DNA of 64,000 nt, from NCBI GenBank assembly GCA_964408455.1, contig CAYOZN010000015.1, positions 53,147 to 117,146 of the forward strand, given 5' to 3'. How positions within the stretch are numbered: position 1 is the stretch's first letter; every line of letters starts with the position of its first letter. This DNA comes from CAYOZN01 sp964408455. Its GTDB lineage: Bacteria; Planctomycetota; Phycisphaerae; UBA1845; UTPLA1. Positions 42,630-51,229 of this stretch are shown piece by piece. The notes beneath the pieces were generated by a model. The model saw only the letters and a list, made by a program, of their open reading frames with translations. It was not told where the DNA came from and searched no databases. The translations under genes were made by a program, and so were the position numbers.

Positions 42630-42653
42630 CACACCAAACATTTGGATAGGCGC

Positions 42654-43121
42654 TTATGCGAGAGGTCGTTGTTCCATAACACTAGCATGCCCCTGCAGGC
42701 TAACTGGTGATTCATCGAGAAACAAGAGCAAATAGGAAGATGCGGCCATAAACAGTGTAAGTAAGAGCATAACAATGTGCAACTCCAGTGAGGAATGCGT
42801 AACTGTTACACCCAGGCATCCACATGGAACGACGGTTCCTGACCAAATCAGGAATCCATGAAGCCCGACGAAAGTGGTTGAAAGGAGTCCACTAAGGATG
42901 AGGAATCCTGATGCAGGGCGTAAACGCGTGGCGATTGCGAAGGCAAGCGCGATCTCAACTGCCGGAAAAAACCAAGCGAGCGGCGTAACAGACCAGTTGG
43001 GAAAGAAACCCATTGCCTGCAGAGACTTCTCAAATTCCCGAGGCCAGAAGAACTTGGCACCTGCGGACGACGCGAGCGTAACGGAAATAAACAGCCTCAA
43101 TATCGTCCGAATGCGTGACAT
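42654..43121 (-). CDS. MauE/DoxX-like membrane protein
   Basis: 155 residues from ATG 43121 (MSRIRTILRLFISVTLASSA), which overlaps the stop of the upstream gene by one base (TAATG). Four hydrophobic segments (LFISVTLASSAGAKFFWP, WFFPAVEIALAFAIATRL, FLILSGLLSTTFVGLHGFLI, HIVMLLLTLFMAASSYLLLF) and a Cys motif on the loop (GTVVPCGCLGVTV) match MauE/thiol-redox membrane proteins. In methylamine-utilising bacteria MauE supports disulfide formation of a Cys-rich periplasmic subunit. Here it ends a low-GC cassette that includes a Cys-rich small exported peptide. Confidence 0.72.
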   Translation of the reverse strand: MSRIRTILRLFISVTLASSAGAKFFWPREFEKSLQAMGFFPNWSVTPLAWFFPAVEIALAFAIATRLRPASGFLILSGLLSTTFVGLHGFLIWSGTVVPCGCLGVTVTHSSLELHIVMLLLTLFMAASSYLLLFLDESPVSLQGHASVMEQRPLA

Positions 43122-44206
43122 TATCGAGTAGCTCTTCTCTTCCACCATCGCCAATATGCAAATACGGCTATGGCAATTGTTGTAGAACCTGCCAACACAG
43201 CCATGAGCGCGAAACGCCGTTCAGCAATGATGCCCTTTGACTTCTCATACATGGCTACTGACGTTTGAATTGCGGCTCGATCCGCAGATCGCTGTTCAGG
43301 AGTCCACTGTTCGTGCTTTACGACGGCCCCGCTGCGATCTACCTCTCTATACTCAAGCGCGATCTCATCCAGTACTCTGGCATTTGAATCCGGGAAACTA
43401 GGTCGTAGATCGCCCGCAGTGAGCTCGTTTATTTGTTCTACGGAGACCATGACATAATGATACACTTGCCAATTATCTGCATTAACAGCCTCATTGGAAA
43501 GCGCAAGAATGGCTTCGCCAATTGCATGTGTTTCGTTGATGGCCACCGGTGCCAAGGTCTTAAGTTGCCACTTGATAGTGCCTCCTGAGTGCATTAACGA
43601 TGCCGCCATCTCAGTTGGCAAGTAGTCGCGAGATTCGTCGAACACTGCGCTCAATCTCCAGTCAAATGGCCTTTCGTAGATCTTGTCCCCTGCAACGGAA
43701 ATACTGTCCGCCTCTTGATGGACCACATGCAACTTACCACTCTTAAGCAAATCAAGTAAGCTATCGCGGATATCAAATACCTGCCACATCTCCAACGGCG
43801 TCATTACAGGAAGTGGCCCCGTTGTCAGCCATCGGTCGTTGTCGCGCGTGTATGACCACGAACCATCGTCTTCCAGTTGCTTTGAAATGAATTCCCCATC
43901 AACCCACGCACGCTGCACCCTCTTTTGATTTGCGAACGGACCACTGTAGGCTAGGCAATAGTGAGGTCTCAGAATGAGAGCTTCATAATGCAGCGTATGG
44001 GAAAAGTCATCGACCAGCCAGTTGTTCTTTTCGAACGGGTCCTTATCCAGCGGAACGCGACATTCGTACCAATCATACTGTATGCGCAGCCTGTCAAGTT
44101 TTTGATAGCGTCGTTCTAAAGCCGTAATGAGTTGTGGCGTGACTTCCTCTGCGAGAGATGTCGCAGCCACGGAAAGAAGGGCCAAAAGTAATAAGGCAGA
44201 TCTCAT
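43121..44206 (-). CDS. exported protein with C-terminal membrane anchor
   Basis: 361 residues. Signal peptide (RSALLLLALLSVAATSLAEE) at the N-terminus and a single C-terminal transmembrane helix (FALMAVLAGSTTIAIAVFAY) with a basic tail. The main domain (residues about 20-320) is outside the membrane; I do not recognise it. The stop overlaps the MauE-like start. Base composition is clearly lower in GC than most of the window, as for its neighbours. Likely works with the Cys-rich peptide and MauE-like protein. Confidence 0.62.
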   Translation of the reverse strand: MRSALLLLALLSVAATSLAEEVTPQLITALERRYQKLDRLRIQYDWYECRVPLDKDPFEKNNWLVDDFSHTLHYEALILRPHYCLAYSGPFANQKRVQRAWVDGEFISKQLEDDGSWSYTRDNDRWLTTGPLPVMTPLEMWQVFDIRDSLLDLLKSGKLHVVHQEADSISVAGDKIYERPFDWRLSAVFDESRDYLPTEMAASLMHSGGTIKWQLKTLAPVAINETHAIGEAILALSNEAVNADNWQVYHYVMVSVEQINELTAGDLRPSFPDSNARVLDEIALEYREVDRSGAVVKHEQWTPEQRSADRAAIQTSVAMYEKSKGIIAERRFALMAVLAGSTTIAIAVFAYWRWWKRRATR

Positions 44207-44243
44207 CTGAAACTCTGACCTACTGGGTCACTGTCAATAGAGT

Positions 44244-44572
44244 TCAGCATTTCGGGCGCGTACAACCGGATGTCGGATTTGAAGCTCCAGTACAGGTGCC
44301 TCCGATGCAGGTCCCGGAATAGGTGGTTCCGCCGCAATTCGTGTCGCCATCGGAATCGCACTGATTGCCCACCGCGACAATGCATATCTGTCTGACGCTT
44401 GAACTGTTGCACCATTGACACGGCGCTCCCGCCGGCGCGCAAACTTGCGTGGCACCGGTCAATCATCATTGACGCATCGCATGTTGCCAATGATAGCGCC
44501 TCGGGCGATTGTAATTGACGCAGACAAAATGAATGCGCAAAGAACGAAAACAATTGACTGTTGTGTACTCAT
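44244..44572 (-). pseudogene. Cys-rich small exported protein split by a -1 frameshift
   Basis: ATG 44572 opens MSTQQSIVFVLCAFILSASI...GNMRCVNDD, a signal peptide and a short mature part, then stops at 44459. One frame back (-1, at the GATGATT run) it continues as TGATQVCAPAGAPCQWCNSS...ICIVAVGNQCDSDGDTN...GTCTGASNPTSGCTRPKC, ending at 44244. The two halves read together make one exported protein of about 110 residues with 12 or more Cys. It could be a frameshift mutation, a sequencing error, or a programmed -1 shift; a slip over a run of GAT codons is possible. Overlaps the end of the prepilin gene. Confidence 0.6.
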
Positions 44573-45338
44573 CTTCTGAACTCTCCAGTTCAGTTATTCC
44601 CGCCGACACCGGCGGGCGAGGCATGTCAGGCGGCCACCAACGCTGGCCGGACCACCTGACGGCGCGTCCATCGGTGAACGTTCCTGACTCAGCATGTCCG
44701 TCGCCGAATATGACGCCGTAGCTTTCGTTGTGCGGGCCCCACGTGGGCATCCAGAAGCTGACGAGCGGCATGGGATCGGCGGGCCACGCAGAGTATTCGT
44801 CTGATAGATCGGCAGCGGAAGGTTTCAGGGCGTGGGCATACATTCCATCCAGTAAGTTGTACTGAAGGTCATAGGCGAGCACCAGCCTGGCAGGTTCGCA
44901 CCATAGGTTTCGCGGCACCACGTATCGCTGGCCACCATGCTCCGTGATGTCGACGCCAAGTGCTCGTGTGTTCCCAACGAAGGGCGTATTTTGTGTCGAG
45001 CATTGCCATATCGTGCGCGGGCCACTTTGACTGCCAAGCCAAATGCCGACAGTGAGGTCCCACCCAGACTGTGGCTCTGTATTCCAGTTCGTATCGCGCT
45101 GCCACAGGGCTGGGGCAGCGTGATCGTCGTTTGCTACGGCAAATGCGGCGATAGCGTCCCCGAGCGATCCAAGATTGGCTGAACAATGAACCGCGCGACT
45201 GCGGGCTTTGACAATTCTTAAGGATGGAACTAGAAGGGAAACAAGCAGCGATATCACTGCAAGCACCACGATGATCTCAAGCAGCGTGAATGCTCGCGAG
45301 CGAAACTCTGGAGATAGATTCTCTCGCCATTTCCGCAT
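44466..45338 (-). CDS. type II secretion/prepilin-like protein
   Basis: 290 residues from ATG 45338 (MRKWRENLSPEFRSRAFTLL). The class III signal is clear: SRAFTLLEIIVVLAVISLLV, with the FTLLE cleavage region and a hydrophobic helix, followed by VPSLRIVKARSRAVHCSANL as in DUF1559/GspG-like prepilins of planctomycetes. Motifs at the end (WMPTWGPHNESYGVIFGDGH) support it. Such proteins are processed by prepilin peptidase and form fibres or secretion pseudopili. The C-terminal 35 residues overlap the start of the next gene in another frame. Confidence 0.8.
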   Translation of the reverse strand: MRKWRENLSPEFRSRAFTLLEIIVVLAVISLLVSLLVPSLRIVKARSRAVHCSANLGSLGDAIAAFAVANDDHAAPALWQRDTNWNTEPQSGWDLTVGIWLGSQSGPRTIWQCSTQNTPFVGNTRALGVDITEHGGQRYVVPRNLWCEPARLVLAYDLQYNLLDGMYAHALKPSAADLSDEYSAWPADPMPLVSFWMPTWGPHNESYGVIFGDGHAESGTFTDGRAVRWSGQRWWPPDMPRPPVSAGITELESSEDEYTTVNCFRSLRIHFVCVNYNRPRRYHWQHAMRQ

Positions 45339-45357
45339 TCCAAGCCTCGCTGGTACT

Positions 45358-45396
45358 GCGATGGGCGATGGGCGATGGGCGATGGGCGATGGGCGG
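45358..45396. repeat. five copies of the 7-bp unit GCGATGG
   Basis: GCGATGG repeated five times in tandem (45358-45392) then GCGG, lying 20 bp upstream of the prepilin start codon on the other strand. Heptamer tracts can vary by slippage and so shift spacing or frame. Confidence 0.85.
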
Positions 45397-45597
45397 AGTA
45401 GCCGAACAAACTCCACCGAGTAGTAGAATATCACGGAGCTTTGAGAACGCAAGTGAAAACTTTGACCTTGAGGCATCATCATGGCAAGTTGCTGTTGCCG
45501 CTGGACTTGCCTTCGATAGCCGGATGCACCGATCAGTCTCAGGTGTACTTGCAGAATAGATCGTAGTGGTGGCTCGGGCGGCCCGACGCCGGCAAGT

Positions 45598-46689
45598 TTA
45601 CCGAACAGGCCGCAGCAGCCAGCCGCTCACCCGAGTCGCCAGCCGCAGCGGCCCGATGCGCGCGCCGATCGCGCCAATCTTGTTCAGCAGCCCCGGGATG
45701 CACACCGCGCGCCCGCGGGCCAGCGCGCGAATGCCGGCCTCGGCGACCGCCTCCGCGGACATCGCCGTGCGCAGGAATGCCGCCTTCTGCGGGCCGAAGT
45801 TTCCTCGATCGAAGAATTCCGTCTCGATCGGCCCGGGGCACAGGCACGTCACGCGGATACCGTGCCGCCGCAACTCGTGCCACAGCGACAGCGACAGGCT
45901 CAGCACGAACGCCTTGCTCGCGCCGTAGGCGCCCATGTACGGCGTGGGCTGAAACGATGCCGTGCTGGCGACATTCAGAATGCCGCCGTGGCACCGGCCA
46001 CCGGCCGCTGATTCCCTGTGGAACCGGTTTCCAACCGGTGAATCTGTGTGGCACCGGCCACCGGCCGCTGATTCCCTGTGGAACCGGTTTCCAACCGGTG
46101 AATCTGTGTGGCACCGGCTAACAGCCGGTGAATCCGCTGAATCCCTGTGGCACCGGTTTCCAACCGGTGAAGCGTGGTGACCAGCCAGTGAAGTCTGGTG
46201 ACCAACCGGTGAAAACCGCTCGATCATCCCCGGCACCACCAGCCGCGTCAGCCGCGCCAGGGCAAGCACATTCAGCCGCAGCATGCCCTCCAGCGCTTCC
46301 GCATCGGCCGCCGCAAACTCGCCGTACTCGCCCACGCCGGCATTGTTGACCAGCACATCCACGTGCAGCCCCGCGGCCGCGACGCGTTCGACAATCCGCT
46401 CCGGCGCACCTTCCGCCCGCAGATCTTCCACGATCAGCAGACAGGCCTCCCCCCCTTGCCCCGGCGCGCCGGAAGAAGCATAGGCGGCCTGGTTCTGCGC
46501 CTGCGCGGCGGCGGACATCTCCGCTGCATGCGCCGCGCGCAGCTCCGCCGCCAGTGCCTCCAGCCTGTCACGACGCCGCGCAACCAGCACCAGCCGCGCC
46601 CCCTCCCGCGCAAAGCGCCGCGCCATCGCCGCCCCCAGACCGCTGGAGGCACCGGTGATCAGGATGGTTTGTCCGACGAACTTGCGCAT
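45598..46689 (-). CDS. short-chain dehydrogenase/reductase with in-frame repeat insertion
   Basis: 363 residues. SDR features: TGASSGLG (12-19), NNAG (115-118), catalytic Ser in GGILNVASTASFQ and the YGASK motif (255-259). Between VVPGMIER and GGILNVAS there is an insertion (about 159-234) not found in normal SDRs. It contains two identical 20-residue units (HTDSPVGNRFHRESAAGGRC) and further related pieces. It is coded by a 60-bp DNA tandem repeat. A second Ala/Gly-rich extension follows RAAHAAEMSAA. SDRs use NAD(P)H; substrate unknown. If the inserted loop folds away from the core, activity may be retained; otherwise this is a dead gene. Confidence 0.84.
   Translation of the reverse strand: MRKFVGQTILITGASSGLGAAMARRFAREGARLVLVARRRDRLEALAAELRAAHAAEMSAAAQAQNQAAYASSGAPGQGGEACLLIVEDLRAEGAPERIVERVAAAGLHVDVLVNNAGVGEYGEFAAADAEALEGMLRLNVLALARLTRLVVPGMIERFSPVGHQTSLAGHHASPVGNRCHRDSADSPAVSRCHTDSPVGNRFHRESAAGGRCHTDSPVGNRFHRESAAGGRCHGGILNVASTASFQPTPYMGAYGASKAFVLSLSLSLWHELRRHGIRVTCLCPGPIETEFFDRGNFGPQKAAFLRTAMSAEAVAEAGIRALARGRAVCIPGLLNKIGAIGARIGPLRLATRVSGWLLRPVR
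45988..46212. repeat. 60-bp tandem repeat of GTGGCACCGG/CCAACCGGTG units in a coding region
   Basis: Two exact 60-bp units (45989-46048 and 46049-46108), followed by diverged pieces to 46212. Each unit holds GTGGCACCGGCCACCGGCC, CTGATTCCCTGTGGAACC and GGTTTCCAACCGGTGAATC. The period of 60 keeps the SDR reading frame. Words of the same type are seen at 15413-15482, 39422-39500, 40284-40324 and 44451-44460. Confidence 0.9.
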
Positions 46690-46789
46690 GCCAGCTCGCT
46701 ATCCTAGCAGCATCAGAATGCACGCTTCGGTTCATACCCAAAACGGAGCATGAGCTGCCGTTGGAGTACGCAGCAAATCTGGGTTCTTG

Positions 46790-47815
46790 TCAATGAGCTT
46801 GCGCGTGAATGCCCGTTCGGTCATGTTTGCGTCGAGCAAGAAGTCCCGTCAGTGCACATGCTACAGCAAACAAAGCAGCGGGCAGCCAAAGCGGAATCAG
46901 CACGGAAGTGTACGCCAATGGACCATTGGACGTGTCAATGACCGACTGAGCATCTGCTGGAGACGTGAACTCAACCCACTTCAACCCTTCGGTGGCCGAT
47001 TCGACAGAGACGTTATTTCTCCACATCTGAACGGCTGACGCTCGCATCAACCTGCCTCGTTTAGACTTCGAAAGGATTTCCCAACGCTTGAAGCGCGAAA
47101 GTTCATCTGAGGGCGTCATGGACTCGGCAGTCCAGCCGAATCCAATTGCTCCGGCGTTGATCAAAACGAATCGTCGCTGGCCGCTGATCCACAGACCCCA
47201 AGAAATGCTGGACAACCACAAACACGCGGCCAGAATAAACCCGATCGAGCTGAGAGTGCGCAGAACTGAGGCAATTGTCCCGCGCGCGGTCACCGCGCCG
47301 TTGGTTGAACTGACCCCGCATTCGGGGCATCTGCCGCTGCTGTTGCCGGTAAGGTTGTAGCCGCATGAGTAGCAGTGGTCCTTTTTCAGCCGACTCCCCA
47401 TACGCCGAACGCTCAAACCTCGAACAACCAATCCAATCAGAGAAATTGCCAGGCCATACAGCACGCTTTCGACCACGCTGTCTGCCAGGGCAACGCGAGG
47501 TTCGAAATCGCGGCGGAGCATCCTTCCCGATGTGCGGCCCGGAACCCGCCACTCGTAGATGGTACCACCGGGTACCCGCTCCTTATTCATATAACGCGAG
47601 TCGATCCTCTCAATGTCGGTGAAGAGATAGCCGTCCAAGTCCTTCCACTCGAGCCACTCATCTAAAAATGCTGCTGCACCGAGCAGAACGGTGCCGCCGG
47701 CGATAATGATGCAAAAAAAGAAAATCATGTCGAAGCGATTGCGCTTCCGGCCGGAACGATATGCAGCAAACACCACAACGATCAGCATTAATGATACAAC
47801 GAAGAAAAATGCCAT
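46790..47815 (-). CDS. membrane protein with zinc ribbon
   Basis: 341 residues. Starts with two hydrophobic segments (AFFFVVSLMLIVVVFAAYRS, FDMIFFFCIIIAGGTVLLGA), then a zinc-ribbon-like CYSCGYNLTGNSSGRCPECG in the middle, and three more helices (IGFILAACLWLSSISWGLWI, SVLIPLWLPAALFAVACALT). The ribbon CxxCxYxLxGxxxxxCPECG is common in planctomycete membrane proteins of unknown role. GC is lower than the window average. The same type occurs at 57199-57732. Confidence 0.7.
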   Translation of the reverse strand: MAFFFVVSLMLIVVVFAAYRSGRKRNRFDMIFFFCIIIAGGTVLLGAAAFLDEWLEWKDLDGYLFTDIERIDSRYMNKERVPGGTIYEWRVPGRTSGRMLRRDFEPRVALADSVVESVLYGLAISLIGLVVRGLSVRRMGSRLKKDHCYSCGYNLTGNSSGRCPECGVSSTNGAVTARGTIASVLRTLSSIGFILAACLWLSSISWGLWISGQRRFVLINAGAIGFGWTAESMTPSDELSRFKRWEILSKSKRGRLMRASAVQMWRNNVSVESATEGLKWVEFTSPADAQSVIDTSNGPLAYTSVLIPLWLPAALFAVACALTGLLARRKHDRTGIHAQAH

Positions 47816-47913
47816 ACTTTGTTGGCCCTGCTCTTAATACTTGCTCCGTTTCATAACTTCCATTTTACTCCTATTCTGAACTGGCGGGAGACCGCTTCTA
47901 GAACCAACACTAA

Positions 47914-47950
47914 GAAAAAATCCCCCGCCGCGCATCGCGCGCGGCGGGGG
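47914..47950 (-). terminator. terminator after the protein at 48103
   Basis: 12-bp stem CCCCCGCCGCGC/GCGCGGCGGGGG (47922-47933 and 47939-47950), with an A-run on the left (47915-47920). In minus orientation it is a strong terminator, 150 bp after the stop at 48103. Confidence 0.9.
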
Positions 47951-48045
47951 CGTCGGTTTGCCCATTCAATGTTGCGATCGGATCGTCACACCACCAGCGG
48001 CTCCGCCCTGGATGGCGACAGTGTCAACGGTCTTTTTCCATCGAC

Positions 48046-48085
48046 GGAGGAACCCCCCCTGCCCCCCTTCGCAAGGAGGGGAGAG
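48046..48085. repeat. C-run/GCGAAGG spacer repeat
   Basis: GAACCCCCCCTGCCCCCC followed by TTCGCAAGGAGGGGAG. The C7/C6 runs with TTCGCAAGG resemble spacer elements scattered in GC-rich genomes; a second copy is not found here. Low confidence. Confidence 0.3.
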
Positions 48086-48102
48086 AGGCAGCCGCCGACA
48101 GA

Positions 48103-49638
48103 CTAGACCATCGCGACCGGTCGATCGATGGGTGATGTCACAAACGTCGGAATCGACTTCTGGGCGATGCTCTTCAGCACCGCGTCGCCGGGGGCGAACT
48201 CGCGGTCTTCGCGTTCCCGCGTCGAGTCCACCGTCTGCGTCACGTGCTCGGCCAGGCACCAGAAGCGAACCCAGGCCCGCCGCGACGCGTCGAAGTCGAT
48301 CGTCGCATCGAAGGCCAGCCGGATGCCCGCCAGCACGATCGGCGCGGCAATCGCCGTCTCGCCGATCGGCTTGACCCACGCAAACTTCTCGTCGTCGGCG
48401 ATCGACTCGTCGCCCGCCAGCAGCAGGTCCTTCACCTTGGTCGCATTGCCCTGCTCGGCCGCGAGGAACGGCCCGATCACGTCCACCAGCCGCCCGCCGG
48501 CCAGCCGCTGGCAGGGGCTGAAGGCGACGACGCCGGCGATCGCGCGGCACTCGTTGATCAGCGTCATGATGATGGCGCCGCCGCGGGCCGCGATCTGGTT
48601 CGCATCGCCGCAGATCAACTGGATCTGGTCACGCAGCTCGCGCGCCTGATGCTCGAAGTTCGTATGGGCGAGCGTCTGGAGCATGATGTGCCAGCGCACG
48701 CATGCAGGCGGCGTCGCGGAATTGACGTCGCAGGCCATTGCCGTCGTGGGGTTCGAGCCCAGCAGCTCGACCATCGCCGACACGTAGGCCGGCCCGAGCT
48801 TCAGCGTGCCGAACACGTCGGCGAAGATGATCTCGTGCCACTTCGCCCACACCGGCGCCGTTTGCGGCGACACGCCGCTGCTGATGGCCTCGGTGCCCAG
48901 CTTGCTGGCCACTTCCCAGTTGAGTCCTATGTCGGAATAGACCGCCAGACCGACCTCGTGCGCGATCGCCGCCAGGTTCCACGGCTGCGCGAGCAGCGTG
49001 CGCGGCACCCCGATCAGCGAGATCGGCAGCGCCCGCCCCGTGTTCATCGACATGCGGGCATGCGTCCGCCAGGTGCACGCCCCGTCGATCGTGTCGGTCA
49101 GATAGGCGACGGGCGTGAGCGCCATCGTCTCCTTGGCCACCAGGCTGCGCTGGTGCGCCTGCTTCACGATCGGCAGGTACAGCTCGCGGATGACGGCGTC
49201 GATCGCCGCCAGCTTCTGGTGATATTCGTGGCTCGCGTACTGCCCGAACATGCGAAAGACGTAGCCGAGCGTGACTTCATTGGGAGCGATCATGCGGCGC
49301 TCGACGTCGTTGAGCACGTTGAGGCATTCCTGCGCCCGCCCCTGCGCCATCAGCGACTTCGCCGTCTCGATCTGCTCGGCGATCTTCTCGTGAACGTATT
49401 CATACCAGCGGCAAAGCGTCTTGAGCTGCACCGCGACCGGCCGCAGCCGATCTTTGACCAGTTCCTGGTCGGTGTCGAAGCTCGCCCGCTCGGCGGGCAC
49501 CAGCCGCTCGCGCAGCTTCTTCTCGAAACTGGGCGGCACATCGTCGCAGTAGAGGGCCCATCGCTTGAGCCCGTCCTGCAAATCCGTCGCCCGGTTTTGC
49601 AGGGTCGCAAGTCGTTGTCGTACGAAGTTCATGGCCAT
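48103..49638 (-). CDS. protein with degenerate HExxH-type metalloprotease region
   Basis: 511 residues. The middle part has the order of a planctomycete zinc protease family: NLAAIAHEVGLAVYSDIGLN (227-231 HEVGL) and 40 residues later WAKWHEIIFADVFGTLKLGP, with the Glu/Asp typical of the third ligand. The second His of HExxH is replaced by Leu, so zinc binding and catalysis are likely lost. No signal peptide. N- and C-terminal regions have no known domain. Start: MAMNF..., with AAAGGCAATGG ahead; the Met at position 3 is an alternative. It lies 260 bp from the Asn/Pro repeat protein on the same strand. Confidence 0.7.
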   Translation of the reverse strand: MAMNFVRQRLATLQNRATDLQDGLKRWALYCDDVPPSFEKKLRERLVPAERASFDTDQELVKDRLRPVAVQLKTLCRWYEYVHEKIAEQIETAKSLMAQGRAQECLNVLNDVERRMIAPNEVTLGYVFRMFGQYASHEYHQKLAAIDAVIRELYLPIVKQAHQRSLVAKETMALTPVAYLTDTIDGACTWRTHARMSMNTGRALPISLIGVPRTLLAQPWNLAAIAHEVGLAVYSDIGLNWEVASKLGTEAISSGVSPQTAPVWAKWHEIIFADVFGTLKLGPAYVSAMVELLGSNPTTAMACDVNSATPPACVRWHIMLQTLAHTNFEHQARELRDQIQLICGDANQIAARGGAIIMTLINECRAIAGVVAFSPCQRLAGGRLVDVIGPFLAAEQGNATKVKDLLLAGDESIADDEKFAWVKPIGETAIAAPIVLAGIRLAFDATIDFDASRRAWVRFWCLAEHVTQTVDSTREREDREFAPGDAVLKSIAQKSIPTFVTSPIDRPVAMV

Positions 49639-49830
49639 TGCCTTTCTTTGACATCACCCGATTGCAGGGCAAACGCGTTGCACACTTTCTGGTTGCCATC
49701 GCCGCGGCATCGCCAGACCGCCGACACGGCCGCGCTGCCGCGCCCCGCCGGTTCCACCGGCCGGACTCCGCCGGCCGTCGCCCGATGGTGACGCGCTGCC
49801 GGCACTTCCGCCCTTCCAGAAAACGGTACC

Positions 49831-49870
49831 GATGGCCGTCGCGCCCCGCTTGGGAGGTGCGACGGCCATC
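49831..49870. terminator. 12-bp inverted repeat
   Basis: GATGGCCGTCGC (49831-49842) / GCGACGGCCATC (49859-49870), 16-base loop. It sits 28 bp past the stop of the repeat protein gene (minus strand) and may serve as its transcription end, although no T-run follows. Confidence 0.55.
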
Positions 49871-49898
49871 AGGCCGGCGCCAGTGGCGCCATCGATCG

Positions 49899-51229
49899 TC
49901 AGCAGACGCCGCAGCATCCACCGAACAGCGTGTTCACGCCGGCGTTCGGCACCGGAAACAGGCCGGGGACCATGCCGGGAATGTTCGGCACGCCCAAGCC
50001 GCCGAAGATCGGCGAGATGCCGCCAAATCGATTCATGCCGGGCACGATCGACTCGATGCCGCCGCCCAGCATCGAAGCGATCGGCGAAATGCCGCAGGCC
50101 GCGGCGATGGTGTTCCACGGCGTCGTCGCAAGCGGGTTCACCAGCGGGTTCATCAGCGGGTTGATGCCGCCCCAGGCCAGCGTGGAGTTCAGCGCGGCCA
50201 TCGGGTTCAACAGGCTGGTGATCGGGTTGACCAGGCTGTGGATGGGGTTCATTCCGTAAATGTGAGCCGGATTGACGAGGGGATTGGTGATGCCGCCGAG
50301 CCACGGATTCACGTTCCAGGCGCTCGAGACGTTATTCGCGACGGGATTGACACCGATACCGGGAATGCCGGCGACGGGTGCCGGCAACGTGGCAGTGGTG
50401 CTCCAGGGATTCACGCCGAAGGGGATCGTGTTCTGCGCGGTCCAGGGGTTGATCGTCGTCAGCGGGTTGATTCCGCCGAAGGGAACCTGCGACTGAATGC
50501 CAAACGGCATGCTGTTCGCGATGGTGAGGGCATTGATGGCACCCGGAATCGTGCCCGTCAGGGCCGCAATCGTCGCAGGATGGCCAAAAGGCGTCGCCGG
50601 ATACGTCCCTGCGAAGCCATTGAGGCCGATCGTCGAATACGGCAGCGTGCCGTACATCGAAGCGAACGGCGAGATNNNNNNNNNNNNNNNNNNNNNNNNN
50701 NNNNNNNNNNNNNNNNNNNNNNNNNNNNNNNNNNNNNNNNNNNNNNNNNNNNNNNNNNNNNNNNNNNNNNNNNNNTCGATGCGAACGGAATGCCGCCCGT
50801 CGGATACGTGTACGGCGTCGGGATGCCCGCGTACGGCGTTCCGAAGCAGTTGAACGAGGGGCTCAACATCGGGTTGATCAGCGGGTTCGACACGAACGGA
50901 TTGTTCACGAACGGGTTGACCAGCGGGTGGTTCACGACTGGATTGTTGAATGGCGCGGTGTTCAGGCCGACCGGCGGAATCATGCCCGGTTGCACCGGCG
51001 CGACCGGCGTATTCCACATGGGCGCGATGTTCTGATAGGGCGCGACCTGCGGAACGGCGGTGTTGCAGAAGGGCGAGAGGTACAACGGCTGGTTGGCGGC
51101 GATCGTGCCGGGCGTCAGCGTGGCATAGCTGCCGACATTGCCGAATTCGGACAGCCGGCCGGTACCGTTCATCGGCCCGGTGGCCGTGTTTGGCACCATG
51201 GTTGGGGTTGAAGAGGCGTAGTTGAACAT
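49899..51229 (-). CDS. Asn/Pro/Gly-rich repetitive protein, broken by assembly gap
   Basis: Starts at ATG 51229 with GAGGAGA upstream. N-terminal part before the gap: MFNYASSTPTMVPNTATGPM...NPFVNNPFVSNPLINPMLSP. After the 100-N gap (50676-50775) the frame resumes in a different phase, as expected from an arbitrary gap length, to give LNGFAGTYPATPFGHPATIA...NPLMNPLVNPLATTPWNTI and a Cys-rich end (LFGGCCGVC). Recurrent NPLVNP/NPLINP/INPL words make a repetitive structural protein. There is no signal peptide. The unknown protein is probably abundant, fibrous or assembly-forming; the repeats probably caused the assembly break. Confidence 0.68.
50676..50775. other. assembly gap (100 N)
   Basis: Exactly one hundred unresolved bases within the repetitive protein gene; the number is likely a placeholder and not the true length. 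Confidence 0.98.

Noticed and set aside
45988..46212. CRISPR array
   Set aside because: The 60-bp units are contiguous without unique spacers, lie inside a coding frame, and there are no cas genes in the window.
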